The notes under the pieces were generated by a model. The model was not told the DNA's origin. It saw only the letters and a program-made list of their open reading frames with translations, and ran no database searches. A program made the translations under genes and the position numbers. A stretch of 64,000 nucleotides of DNA from an uncultured bacterium (GTDB lineage Bacteria > DRYD01), in NCBI GenBank assembly GCA_937139605.1, contig CAKZQG010000004.1, forward strand, positions 7,832-71,831. The letters run 5' to 3'. Below are positions 28,455 to 36,605 of the stretch, piece by piece (position 1 is the stretch's first letter; each line of letters begins with the position of its first letter).

Positions 28455-29165
28455 TCATTTTATTAAAAATCCTTCTTCTGAAGTTTGTAAATCTTTTTGA
28501 ATGAGTTTATCAAGAATAACGCTAACTCTAACGTTAGAAATAAATTCTTGATTATTATTAGTTAATTTAGCTTTAACTTCAGTTTCGACATCAGATTTAA
28601 GTAAAGCTCCATAATCAACAGAAAATAAAGTAGTTCCTTTAGATACCAAAGATTGTTCAACATCATTCATACTGTTTTCCCATTTATCACTAGACACTTC
28701 AATAACAACTGCATCCAAATTTTTAACCTTTTCAAATCCTTTAGCAGTATAATAATAATTTAATTCAATAGGAGAGCCTTCAGCTAACCTTAAAGTAGTC
28801 TTAGATATCCAAGTCTCTCCTATATTAACAGGTTTATCAGGAAAAGAAGGGCTACTAACAGGGCTATCCATTGTACTACTTATAACTTTACCTTTTTTAT
28901 CCATAACCATCTTCATAGTTTGAGTAGGAATAGCAATCTCTTGAGGAGCACTATTCCTTAAAAAAGAAATAGGATCTATCTCTATTTCTAATTCAAATTC
29001 CCCATTAGGTAAAACTTTACTAACTTTTTGAGTTAATTTCATTTTAATTTCATCAACTTCTTTTTCTTCATTATTAGAATCCCTAAATATTTTAATATTA
29101 TTAACAATAACATCATATAAATAAACTTGTCCTTCTTTCATTTTATATTCTAAATTAATAGACAT
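28455..29165 (-). CDS. DUF6263-like beta-rich protein
   Basis: A 236-residue protein with no signal peptide that I could see. It consists mostly of alternating beta-type sequence: an LTQKVSKVLPNGEFELEIEI segment, then a MVMDKKGKVISSTMDSP turn, a KPVNIGETWISKTTLRL motif and a final SNVRVSVILDKL. This pattern resembles the DUF6263 family of putative secreted proteins, whose biochemical role is unknown. A GGAGG site precedes the ATG. It heads a run of small envelope-like genes on the same strand, separated by 29 bases from the coiled-coil gene. Confidence 0.5.
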   Translation of the reverse strand: MSINLEYKMKEGQVYLYDVIVNNIKIFRDSNNEEKEVDEIKMKLTQKVSKVLPNGEFELEIEIDPISFLRNSAPQEIAIPTQTMKMVMDKKGKVISSTMDSPVSSPSFPDKPVNIGETWISKTTLRLAEGSPIELNYYYTAKGFEKVKNLDAVVIEVSSDKWENSMNDVEQSLVSKGTTLFSVDYGALLKSDVETEVKAKLTNNNQEFISNVRVSVILDKLIQKDLQTSEEGFLIK

Positions 29166-29194
29166 AGTTTTTACCTCCTTTTATCTATTTTTAC

Positions 29195-29698
29195 TTACTT
29201 TACTTTTATATTAACTTTTTTTAGTTCAGATCTAGTAGATTCAGTATTCTCAACCTTCTTAACCCCTACCTTATTAGCCTCTAAATTTAATTCTATATTT
29301 TTCTTAGTATTAGCTACAAAATTTAATAATTTTTTAAGTTCTTCCTCAAAATTAATCATGATTTTATATACATATTTTTCAGCTTCATCTATTATATTCT
29401 GAGCTTCTTCGTTAGCTTGATTCTTTATTTTATTTGCATATTCATAAGCTTGCATAACTATCTCATTATTATTTAAAATATCATTAGTTAATAACTGTAA
29501 TTGTTTTTCTTTTTCTTCTAATTCCCTTCTTAATTTATTGACTTCATCAATAGATACAAAATTTTTATCTATAGTAGTTCTTAACTTAGATATTAAACTT
29601 AAAAATTCTTTAGTATTAATTATAGAAGAACCAAAAAATTTCTTAGAAGTTCTTAGCATTTTTTCTAATTTATCTAATAATAACCTAATTTCTTCCAT
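29195..29698 (-). CDS. DivIVA/ATP-synthase-b-like coiled-coil protein
   Basis: A 167-residue, highly helical protein. Residues 50-140 show strong heptad periodicity (EVNKLRRELEEKEKQLQLLT, then AYEYANKIKNQANEEAQNII). This A-x-x-I/A-x-x-A-E-x-E-A pattern is shared by DivIVA-like cell-division/polarity proteins and ATPase b subunits. No membrane helix is present, which favours a cytoplasmic scaffold. The exact family is uncertain. A GGGGGG ribosome site precedes it. Confidence 0.55.
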   Translation of the reverse strand: MEEIRLLLDKLEKMLRTSKKFFGSSIINTKEFLSLISKLRTTIDKNFVSIDEVNKLRRELEEKEKQLQLLTNDILNNNEIVMQAYEYANKIKNQANEEAQNIIDEAEKYVYKIMINFEEELKKLLNFVANTKKNIELNLEANKVGVKKVENTESTRSELKKVNIKVK

Positions 29699-29723
29699 AT
29701 AATCCCCCCTTTCTTATCAAAAT

Positions 29724-30383
29724 TTATAAAAAAGAAAATATATTTTTAACAAACTGAAAATTATCAAATTTAACTAAACTAAAATTATCCCAAAACACAC
29801 AACTTCCAAAAGCTAAAATTTTCCCATTATTATTATTAAAAGCACCTTTTACTAAAGAAACTCCATCCTCAGATAAAAGTAAATCTATATATTTAATATC
29901 ATTTTTTTGCTTTAACAAATTATCAAAAACACTAATAGAAGAACTACAAGCAAAAAATACCTTACTAACATTAGCTTTTAATAACTCACCTACTTTTGAA
30001 GTAATTAATAAATACTTATCATTTTCTAAATTATTTTTTTCATCAACAACTTCATCGTAATTTATATTTAATCCAACTTTATTCAAAACTTTATTACATA
30101 TTTTAGAACTATTATCTTCATTATTATAATAAGATAAAAACAAAATAGTTTTACCTTGATAAAATAATTCTAAAATTTTTTGTACCTCAAAATCATTAAA
30201 TTCAATCTCTGGATAATTAAATACCAAAATATCTATATTATTATTAAAAATATCTTCAAAACAAGTAGGTATATATAAATTATATTCTCTTAATAAAAAA
30301 GAATATAATTTAGAAAAATAATAATGATCAAAAACGACAAATTCCCCTTTAGTATAAGACCATATTATACTCTTTGTTGACAT
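29724..30383 (-). CDS. Unknown alpha/beta protein, possibly GATase/DUF4350-like fold
   Basis: A 219-residue soluble protein. The order of strands and helices (FVVFDHYYFSKL, IDILVFNYPEIEF, KTILFLSYY, VFFACSSSISVFDNLL, GKILAFGSCVFWDN) recalls the class I glutamine-amidotransferase-like fold of DUF4350 and GldG/IFT52-type domains, which lacks the catalytic Cys. No catalytic triad is visible. It is in a same-strand cluster with the coiled-coil gene and the YqeG-type phosphatase. Function is not assigned. Confidence 0.45.
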   Translation of the reverse strand: MSTKSIIWSYTKGEFVVFDHYYFSKLYSFLLREYNLYIPTCFEDIFNNNIDILVFNYPEIEFNDFEVQKILELFYQGKTILFLSYYNNEDNSSKICNKVLNKVGLNINYDEVVDEKNNLENDKYLLITSKVGELLKANVSKVFFACSSSISVFDNLLKQKNDIKYIDLLLSEDGVSLVKGAFNNNNGKILAFGSCVFWDNFSLVKFDNFQFVKNIFSFL

Positions 30384-30416
30384 ATCTTTAAAAGATATCC
30401 TTTCTTATTTTTTAAA

Positions 30417-31040
30417 CTACTTTAAATAAATTTTTTTATCTTTTGGATAAAAATTATAATTTTCAATTTCCTTATGTTTTATAATTTTTATTTTATTTTT
30501 ATTTATGAGATATCTTAGAATTTTTTTTTCAATAATTCTAATGAATTTAGTAGTAATTAGTTCTACTTTAGCTAAAGGCTTAACTAAAATAGTAGTTAAA
30601 CCTAATCTATTACCTGCTAAAATATCAGTAAATATTTGATCCCCAATAATAACAGTGTTTTCCGGTTTAGAGTTAAGCATTCTAAGAGCTTTGACTATAG
30701 ATCTAGTAGAAGGCTTAATAGCATTTGATATAAACGGAAATCCTAAATCTTTACTAATTCTTTTCACTCTGATAGATAAACCATTAGATATTATACATAC
30801 TTTAAAATTCGCCGATTTTAGTTTATTTAACCAATTATATATTTCAGGATCAATATAATTGTTATACCAGGGAACTAATGTATTATCTAAATCTAATAGA
30901 ACAGTATCAATATTATTCTTTTTTAATTTATTTAAATCTATATCAGTTATTTTTTCAAAATAAAATTTAGGAGCTAAATAATTAAGGATATTTTTTAAAA
31001 CCTTTTTTATCTTAGGTTTTATAAGTTTTACAAATTTCAT
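30417..31040 (-). CDS. YqeG-family HAD phosphatase
   Basis: A 207-residue HAD superfamily IIIA phosphatase. The nucleophile motif is LLDLDNTLVPW (DxD), motif II is IISNGLSIRV, and motif IV is VIIGDQIFTDILAG. This order and the FEKITDIDLNKLKKNNIDTV lead-in match YqeG of Firmicutes. Family members dephosphorylate small phosphorylated metabolites; the substrate here is unknown. The gene contains an intact A9 run (T9 at 30521-30529 on the plus strand) in frame, which matters for the frameshift question. Confidence 0.85.
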   Translation of the reverse strand: MKFVKLIKPKIKKVLKNILNYLAPKFYFEKITDIDLNKLKKNNIDTVLLDLDNTLVPWYNNYIDPEIYNWLNKLKSANFKVCIISNGLSIRVKRISKDLGFPFISNAIKPSTRSIVKALRMLNSKPENTVIIGDQIFTDILAGNRLGLTTILVKPLAKVELITTKFIRIIEKKILRYLINKNKIKIIKHKEIENYNFYPKDKKIYLK

Positions 31041-31061
31041 AAATTATATATTTTTTATATA

Positions 31062-31931
31062 TTAATTTTTTTCTTTTTTCTTACCTTTGAAATCAATTTC
31101 AACTTTAACTTGTGGAGTAACAACCATAGTATTATTAATCCAGTATATACTAAAGCTCTTTTTTTCACCAGGTTTTAAAGAAGGATATTTAAAGGTTTCC
31201 TCATATAGAGTTTCATTACCTGGTGAAACTACCTTAACCTTAACAACCACATCTTTTATTATATCGTTATAACTATTTATTATAGCAGCTTGATACCTTA
31301 GTTCCCCTCGATTATTTCTATCATCATATTGTTTATTCTCATCTACTAATTTAATTGCATCTTCTGGAATTTCCTCAGCTTTTTCTCCTACCTGAATATT
31401 CTTTTTATCATATACCTCATTCTTAGTATTATAAACATTATCTTTATTATAAATTACTTCTTTAGTATATGTTTCCTGATAAACTTGCTCAACTTTTTTA
31501 GGATCATAATAATCAACAATACCTGTTTCTTTATTATAATCTACTTTCGAATTAGTTAGATAAGCCAATTCAAATAAATCAACATAAATAATATTATCTT
31601 TTAATAAAACATATTTTAAAGGAGTAGTATTATAATAAACTAGGGAAGTAAAGTTAGCAGGCGGTACTATATTAGTTTTACTTAATACATAATAATTCCC
31701 AGTTTTATAATATTTTATATTAGTTAGTTTAATAAAATCTTCTAATTTTACATAAATTCTATTCCCTTGTAAAAAATAATTCCCATTATAAGGTTTATTA
31801 TGAATGTATATATAAAGTTCATTATCAGCTATAACAATATTTTTATTAACATATAAAATATTTAAAACTAACAAAAACAATATACTAATAAAAAATAAAA
31901 TAAATAAGACTTTATTTTGTTTTTTTTGCAT
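31062..31931 (-). CDS. Membrane-anchored protein with copper-amine-oxidase-like stalk and FxLYD-type domain
   Basis: A 289-residue protein. Residues about 8-30 form a signal/anchor helix (FILFFISILFLLVLNILYV). The next 110 residues resemble the copper-amine-oxidase N-terminal-like stalk domain (GNRIYVKLEDFIKLTNIKYY, then NIIYVDLFELAYLTNS). The C-terminal part, ELRYQAAIINSYNDIIKDVV and LKPGEKKSFSIYW, looks like an FxLYD domain. It is probably surface-exposed and wall-associated; its role is unknown. It shares the stalk-domain type with the amidase at 596-2392. GGAGGA precedes the ATG. Confidence 0.6.
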   Translation of the reverse strand: MQKKQNKVLFILFFISILFLLVLNILYVNKNIVIADNELYIYIHNKPYNGNYFLQGNRIYVKLEDFIKLTNIKYYKTGNYYVLSKTNIVPPANFTSLVYYNTTPLKYVLLKDNIIYVDLFELAYLTNSKVDYNKETGIVDYYDPKKVEQVYQETYTKEVIYNKDNVYNTKNEVYDKKNIQVGEKAEEIPEDAIKLVDENKQYDDRNNRGELRYQAAIINSYNDIIKDVVVKVKVVSPGNETLYEETFKYPSLKPGEKKSFSIYWINNTMVVTPQVKVEIDFKGKKKEKN

Positions 31932-31974
31932 AATTATATCCTCCTTTTTAAAAATAATATATACTTAAAAGATA

Positions 31975-32613
31975 TTATACATTAATTTTAATTTTATCAA
32001 GTAATTTATCAAAAAGAACAGCATTATATACAGTATCTTTAATATTTTTAGATCTTAAAATTTCGATGATTTTAAAAGCTAATAAGAAAGTAGTAGCAGG
32101 ACCTTGCGAAGTTATCACATTATTATCAACTACAACCAACTCGTCAATATAATTATCATATTGTTCTTTTAAAGTAGGATAAGAAGTAATTTTGATATTT
32201 TTAATATCAATACTTTCTTTTAATACAAGTGGCCCTGCACATATAGCAGAAACATATTTATTCAAATTATAAAAATAATTAATAATTTCCTTAACTTTAG
32301 GATTATTTTTTAGATTTTCAACTCCTACAGATCCCCCAGGAATATATACCAAATCATAACTACTATAATCATTTAAATCATTTATATTTTTATCCGCAAC
32401 TAATTTGACATTCCTAGAACAATTAATTATATTATCATTTTCTTTAATAGAAACAATATCCACATTAATTCCTGCTCTTCTTAATAAATCAACAAAAATA
32501 ACTACTTCCATTTCTTCACTGCCATCAGCAACTAATACTAAAACATTCTTTTTTTCTCCTTTATTTTCTAAACTTTTCATCTTATTTTCAGACTTACTTA
32601 AATTATTATCCAT
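31975..32613 (-). CDS. DJ-1/PfpI family protein
   Basis: A 212-residue protein. The core has VLVLVADGSEEMEVVIFVDL, the start typical of DJ-1/ThiJ proteins, with Glu of GSEEME near the active site. The nucleophile elbow is SAICAGPLVL with the conserved Cys. A final TSQGPATTFLLAF segment completes the fold. The first 20 residues are an extra charged stretch, and the core may start later. Members act as deglycase-like or chaperone-like enzymes under stress; the substrate here is unknown. It lies 120 bases downstream of fabD on the same strand. Confidence 0.85.
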   Translation of the reverse strand: MDNNLSKSENKMKSLENKGEKKNVLVLVADGSEEMEVVIFVDLLRRAGINVDIVSIKENDNIINCSRNVKLVADKNINDLNDYSSYDLVYIPGGSVGVENLKNNPKVKEIINYFYNLNKYVSAICAGPLVLKESIDIKNIKITSYPTLKEQYDNYIDELVVVDNNVITSQGPATTFLLAFKIIEILRSKNIKDTVYNAVLFDKLLDKIKINV

Positions 32614-32733
32614 AATTTAATATTACCTCCATTTTTTATTCTATAAACTAAAAGCATTATCCTTTTTAAAATTTCTTTATTTTAATAACAAAATCCTGCT
32701 AATAAATTATATTATATTTAAATATATTATATT

Positions 32734-33717
32734 TTATTTAACCAAGACATTTTCAAGTAAATCTTCTAAAGAATAAACAGGAATATTAATATTTTTAAAT
32801 CCTTTGTTAATTAAATTAGTAAGTATTTTATTAGGTAAAAGCTCTAAAAAAATAAAATCATCATACTTTTTAACAATATTTTCAATAGTATTTATCCAAT
32901 TAACAGAACTTATCATCTGATTTAACATTAAATTCTTAATAACATCTTTGTCATTATATTCATTAGAATCAATAGAAATAAAAACAGGTTTAACAGGATT
33001 GTTAAAATTAGTTTTTGAAATCTCTTGTTTAAATAATTCATTTGCTTGACTAACTAAAGGACTATGAAAAGCCCCAGAAACTTTTAATGGAATAATTTTT
33101 ATATTTTTAAATTCTCTTTTAATTTGATCTTTCAAATCTTCTAAAATATTTATAGAACAAGATACTATTAATTGACTATAAGAATTAAAATTAGCAATAA
33201 CAGCATTAAATTTTTTAACAATCTCATTTAATTGATTAATAGAATCATTATCAAAATTATAGATAAGAGCAAACATAGTGCCTTCCTTAGAGTAATTATA
33301 CATAAAATATCCTCTTTTAACTACTAAAGACACAGCATCAAATAAATCTAAAGCTTGAAAAGCTGTCAATAAAGTATATTCCCCTAAGCTATGCCCAGCA
33401 CCAGTTAAAATATTATCCCAATCCAAATAATCCCTTAAAAAATAAAATGAACTTATACTAACACTAAAAATAGATACTTGACTATATTTAGTTAAATCCA
33501 ACTTATCTTTATTTTCCTCATTTTCTATTAACTCTTTCAAATCTACATCAATAAAATCAGATAAATTTTGCTTTATATAATCATTTATTTTATCAAAAAC
33601 TTGCTTATAAGTATCAAAAGAATCATATAATTTTTTACCCATCTTAATATATTGACTAGCTTGTCCAGGAAAAAGTAAAACAACTTTTTTATTTTTTATT
33701 ATATCCAACATAATCAC
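32734..33717 (-). CDS. fabD: Malonyl-CoA:ACP transacylase
   Basis: A 327-residue enzyme that loads malonyl groups onto acyl carrier protein for fatty-acid synthesis. The signatures are LLFPGQASQ at about 14-22, GHSLGEY with the nucleophile Ser near residue 110, and GAFHSPLV carrying the catalytic His. The length is close to the usual 310. Met3 (ATG TTG) may be the true start, as no clear Shine-Dalgarno separates the first two ATGs. The 5' side holds an 11-bp hairpin and an interleaved inverted-repeat structure (33726-33828), which could be a leader. Other fab genes are not in the window. Confidence 0.93.
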   Translation of the reverse strand: MIMLDIIKNKKVVLLFPGQASQYIKMGKKLYDSFDTYKQVFDKINDYIKQNLSDFIDVDLKELIENEENKDKLDLTKYSQVSIFSVSISSFYFLRDYLDWDNILTGAGHSLGEYTLLTAFQALDLFDAVSLVVKRGYFMYNYSKEGTMFALIYNFDNDSINQLNEIVKKFNAVIANFNSYSQLIVSCSINILEDLKDQIKREFKNIKIIPLKVSGAFHSPLVSQANELFKQEISKTNFNNPVKPVFISIDSNEYNDKDVIKNLMLNQMISSVNWINTIENIVKKYDDFIFLELLPNKILTNLINKGFKNINIPVYSLEDLLENVLVK

Positions 33718-33725
33718 TCATTAAT

Positions 33726-33828
33726 AAAGGTGTATAGTCTTATACACCTTTAGCAGACCTATTTGTATTCCGCCAATTGATATTATATCAAGTTAGCCTT
33801 ATGGTCTGCAGGCGGTATTAGGCTAACT
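33726..33828 (-). promoter_or_regulatory. Structured leader candidate with three interleaved helices plus a hairpin, upstream of fabD
   Basis: Visible complementarities are AGTTAGCC (33791-33798) with GGCTAACT (33821-33828), 8 bp; GCAGACC (33753-33759) with GGTCTGC (33803-33809), 7 bp; CCGCC (33770-33774) with GGCGG (33811-33815), 5 bp; and a local TTGATA/TATCAA hairpin (33777-33791). The first three interleave, so they can form a pseudoknotted fold. A perfect 11-bp stem AAAGGTGTATA/TATACACCTTT (33726-33751) follows, ending 8 bases before the fabD start. No known riboswitch matches it by eye. It may also be a DNA site. Confidence 0.45.
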
Positions 33829-34034
33829 ATGAACCTTGCACCAAGCACAAAACCTAAATTTAAACTCCCTTAACAACTCTTTAAAAAGTTTTTTTAATAC
33901 TCTCTCCTTACAAGTTCCTTCACTAATTGCCTTGATCTTGGGTCTTATATTTACTGTTAACGTTATTGTATCTTTAGTCTTTTTAATTTTATATCTCTCT
34001 ATATCCTCATACGCTTTTTAATAGTTTTTACCAA
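33823..34034 (-). other. Possible small frame-disrupted ORF upstream of fabD
   Basis: Reading from an AGGAGG site (34050-34045) and a TTG start near 34034, LVKTIKK is interrupted. The next frame reads AYEDIERYKIKKTKDTITLT, VNIRPKIKAIS, CKERVLKKLFKELLREF and FCAWCKVHS to a TAG at 33825-33823. One extra A at the A5 run (T5 at 34015-34019) would join them as about 70 residues. The second piece has plausible amphipathic helices and a CxxC, but no family is recognised. It may be a gene remnant or chance. Confidence 0.3.
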
Positions 34035-34080
34035 CTGTTTCAATCCTCCTTATTTTGTAAAATTTATTATTTTGTAAAAC

Positions 34081-34764
34081 TTATAACAACTTATAATTAA
34101 AGCTATATAAGATAAAAACTAACCTACCGGAAATAGAACTAACTTTAATTACATTATTTTTAGTATAATTAGAAATACCTAAGGAAGAAAGAAAAGGGAT
34201 ATCATATTGTCCATAATATTTAAATCCATTTAAAAATACCTTAGAAAAAGGGATATTAAAAGCTAAGACCGAAGCTCTTGTATTAATATCAACCTCTAAA
34301 TTAAGTTCATTATTATCTTTTATTAAAAATAAAACAGATTCTAAATCATAAATAATAACATTTTCTATAGATTCCTTAATATATAAATTAAATAAAGAAT
34401 TAATGTTAGCTAAAGTATGATCAAATCTATTACCAATAACACCAAAACAATAAACACATTTAATTAAATCATCCATATTGTTTATATAATTTACTCCCAA
34501 TTCTAAATCACTAAAATCTTTATCTTTAGGAAAACTAATAATTTTTTTGTGTAAGTTATTTAAAACATCTTTATTTTTAAGAGATTTCCTTATTTTTTTA
34601 GAATCCAAATCTCCTATGATAATATCAGGAAAAATATTTAATTTAATTAATTTATTACTTCCCCCATTAACAGCAATTATTTTTTTAATATCCTTTTGAT
34701 AGATAAAATTATTAGAAAGTATTTTATTATTTACTTTGCCGTTAGCAACCAATAATATATTCAT
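34081..34764 (-). CDS. thiN: Thiamine pyrophosphokinase
   Basis: A 227-residue enzyme that makes thiamine diphosphate from thiamine and ATP. It has IAVNGGSNKL, DIIIGDLDS (the conserved catalytic D-x-D region), FPKDKDFSDLELGVNYI and GVIGNRFDHTLANINSLF, which match the family in order. The start ATG overlaps the fliQ stop (TAATG), so it is translationally coupled to the flagellar genes. No TPP riboswitch is visible. It stands where fliR would usually follow fliQ. Confidence 0.9.
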   Translation of the reverse strand: MNILLVANGKVNNKILSNNFIYQKDIKKIIAVNGGSNKLIKLNIFPDIIIGDLDSKKIRKSLKNKDVLNNLHKKIISFPKDKDFSDLELGVNYINNMDDLIKCVYCFGVIGNRFDHTLANINSLFNLYIKESIENVIIYDLESVLFLIKDNNELNLEVDINTRASVLAFNIPFSKVFLNGFKYYGQYDIPFLSSLGISNYTKNNVIKVSSISGRLVFILYSFNYKLL

Positions 34765-35030
34765 TATTTTATATTAGAAATATATTTAAAAACCTCAACA
34801 GCGAAAGTATAAAGAGAGCTAGCAACCCAACCAGCAGTTAAAGCAATAACAATAAAAGTAGCAACCATCTTAGGAACAAAACTTAAAGTTTGCTCTTGAA
34901 TCTGAGTAACAGCTTGTAACAAACTAATAATTAAACCAACTATCATAGCAGTGAGTAAAACTGGAGCACTTAAAACTACTATTAAATATAAAGCTTGAAC
35001 TATAAAATTGTTTATATCAAATCCACTCAT
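34764..35030 (-). CDS. fliQ: Flagellar export protein FliQ
   Basis: An 88-residue protein with two hydrophobic helices (about residues 14-38 and 50-75). It shows APVLLTAMIVGLIISLLQAV and QIQEQTLSFVPKMVA, the FliQ/SctS signature. It is part of the type III export gate together with FliP and FliR. It lies 44 bases after fliP and shares one base with thiN. The expected fliR is missing at this position. Confidence 0.95.
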   Translation of the reverse strand: MSGFDINNFIVQALYLIVVLSAPVLLTAMIVGLIISLLQAVTQIQEQTLSFVPKMVATFIVIALTAGWVASSLYTFAVEVFKYISNIK

Positions 35031-35074
35031 TTAATAAACTTTATTTTATTTTTTAAAGTTATTTTTTTTAATTT

Positions 35075-35905
35075 TTAAGGATAATAGCTTTTAATAAGTC
35101 CCTCAGTTATTAATTTCCATCCATCTATACTAACAAACAAAAGTAATTTAAAAGGTAAAGAAACAGTCATAGGGGACATCATAAACATCCCCATAGCCAT
35201 TAAAACCGAGCCAACAATCATATCTATAACCAAAAATGGCAAATATATTAAAAAACCAATTATAAAAGCAACTTTTAACTCAGATAATATATAAGCAGGA
35301 ATAACAACAGTTAAAGGTAAATCCTCTAATTTTTCAGGTTTCTTAATTTTTGAGTAATTTATAAAAAATACCAAATCTTCAGATTTAGTATGTTTAATCA
35401 TAAATTTTTTATATTCTTTAACAACGCGAGAAATAAATTCTTCTTGAGTTATTTTTTTATTAAGATAAGGTTGTAAAGCATTTTCATTAATCTTAATTAA
35501 AACAGGATTTAAAACATAAAGAGTAACAAAAAAAGAGAAAGCAATAATAACTTGATTAGGAGGTGTTTGTTGAGTTCCCAAAGCACTTCTTAACATAGAA
35601 AATACTATAACAATCCTTATATAAGGAGTCATCATTATAAGAATATAAGGAGCTAAAGATAAAACAGTTATTAAACCAATAGCTTTTAAAGGAGTAGCAA
35701 CAGGATCAGCTGTCTGTTTTCCATTAATCTCAATAGATACATTAGGAAGATCTATCTTAGGAGTCTCTGCAGCATAAACCCCATATAATAAAAATACCCC
35801 CAAAAATAAATATAATAAATAAACAAAAATTTTATAATTAAATTTATAATTGTAATTAAATTTGTAATTAAGATAATGAAATAATTTTGTCATTATAAAA
35901 ACCAC
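35075..35905 (-). CDS. fliP: Flagellar export protein FliP
   Basis: A 276-residue protein of the flagellar export gate. A signal-like helix is at residues 25-45, followed by a periplasmic segment and the core LKAIGLITVLSLAPYILIMM, RIVIVFSMLRSALGTQQTP, YILSELKVAFIIGFLIYLPF, VGSVLMAMGMFMMSPMTVSL and LLLFVSIDGWKLITEGLI, all FliP signatures. The N-terminal 25 residues before the signal contain a short repetitive NYKFN motif, and a later Met could be the start. It is followed by fliQ. Confidence 0.96.
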   Translation of the reverse strand: MVFIMTKLFHYLNYKFNYNYKFNYKIFVYLLYLFLGVFLLYGVYAAETPKIDLPNVSIEINGKQTADPVATPLKAIGLITVLSLAPYILIMMTPYIRIVIVFSMLRSALGTQQTPPNQVIIAFSFFVTLYVLNPVLIKINENALQPYLNKKITQEEFISRVVKEYKKFMIKHTKSEDLVFFINYSKIKKPEKLEDLPLTVVIPAYILSELKVAFIIGFLIYLPFLVIDMIVGSVLMAMGMFMMSPMTVSLPFKLLLFVSIDGWKLITEGLIKSYYP

Positions 35906-35939
35906 CTCACCTAATTTAACATAACTTATTTATATAAAA

Positions 35940-36242
35940 TTATTTATCTTTGGTAGGAGAATTTTTAATATTATTTAATTCATTTTCAATCTCAGCTAAA
36001 TCAAATTCTTTAAGTAGATTAATATTATTATCAGCAATAGATATCATATATATTTTTTTAGCGATTTTAATAAAAATAATTCCTTTATTAGGTGCTAAAT
36101 AAATCCTATCAACTATTTGAGCAATCTTAATATTATATGGATTTTGAATTCTATTAAAGAATTTTACGACAAAATATCCTACTCCTCCAATAACTATTGC
36201 ATATATAATAAAAACTATCCCTAAATTAAATAATGGATCCAT
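35940..36242 (-). CDS. fliO: FliO-like flagellar biogenesis protein
   Basis: A 100-residue protein with one N-terminal membrane helix (about residues 5-28). The following domain IVDRIYLAPNKGIIFIKIAK and KIYMISIADNNINLLKEF matches the FliO pattern of a V-x-R-x-x-L-G-P-x-x-x-I/L strand. FliO helps assemble the FliP-FliR gate. The position between fliN and fliP supports the call. Confidence 0.8.
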   Translation of the reverse strand: MDPLFNLGIVFIIYAIVIGGVGYFVVKFFNRIQNPYNIKIAQIVDRIYLAPNKGIIFIKIAKKIYMISIADNNINLLKEFDLAEIENELNNIKNSPTKDK

Positions 36243-36278
36243 TAAAATAATCTCCTTTATATTATCTAATATTTTATT

Positions 36279-36578
36279 TTATCTAACTATTTCAAGGATC
36301 CTAACACCAAAGTTTTCATTAACAGCAATAACTTCACCTTTAGCTATAACTTTTCCATTTACAAGTATATCAACAGGTTCTCCTGCTAATTTATCTAATT
36401 CAATAACAGATCCAACAGTAAGTTTAAGAATATCTTTTACAAGCATCTTAGCACGTCCAATTTCAACAGTAATAGTTAAAGGAACATCTTGTAATATATC
36501 TAAATTAGATTCCTCACTAGAGACATTAGTTTTCTCTAATTGAGGTAAATTAAATTTTGAGATATTTTCTTTATCCAT
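36279..36578 (-). CDS. fliN: Flagellar motor switch protein FliN
   Basis: A 99-residue protein with the SpoA domain: VPLTITVEIGRAKMLVKDIL, KLTVGSVIELDKLAGEPVDI and LVNGKVIAKGEVIAVNENFG. This order matches FliN at its usual short length. It forms the C-ring with FliM and FliG. It lies 27 bases after fliM and 36 bases before fliO, which fits one operon. The N-terminal 25 residues are polar and show no extra domain. Confidence 0.95.
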   Translation of the reverse strand: MDKENISKFNLPQLEKTNVSSEESNLDILQDVPLTITVEIGRAKMLVKDILKLTVGSVIELDKLAGEPVDILVNGKVIAKGEVIAVNENFGVRILEIVR

Positions 36579-36605
36579 TAATTTTTACCTCCCTTTATTA
36601 ATTAA

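Noticed and set aside
33791-33828. AGTTAGCC...GGCTAACT as an integron attC site
   Set aside because: attC begins with RYYYAAC and ends GTTRRRY; here the order is reversed and the cores do not fit.
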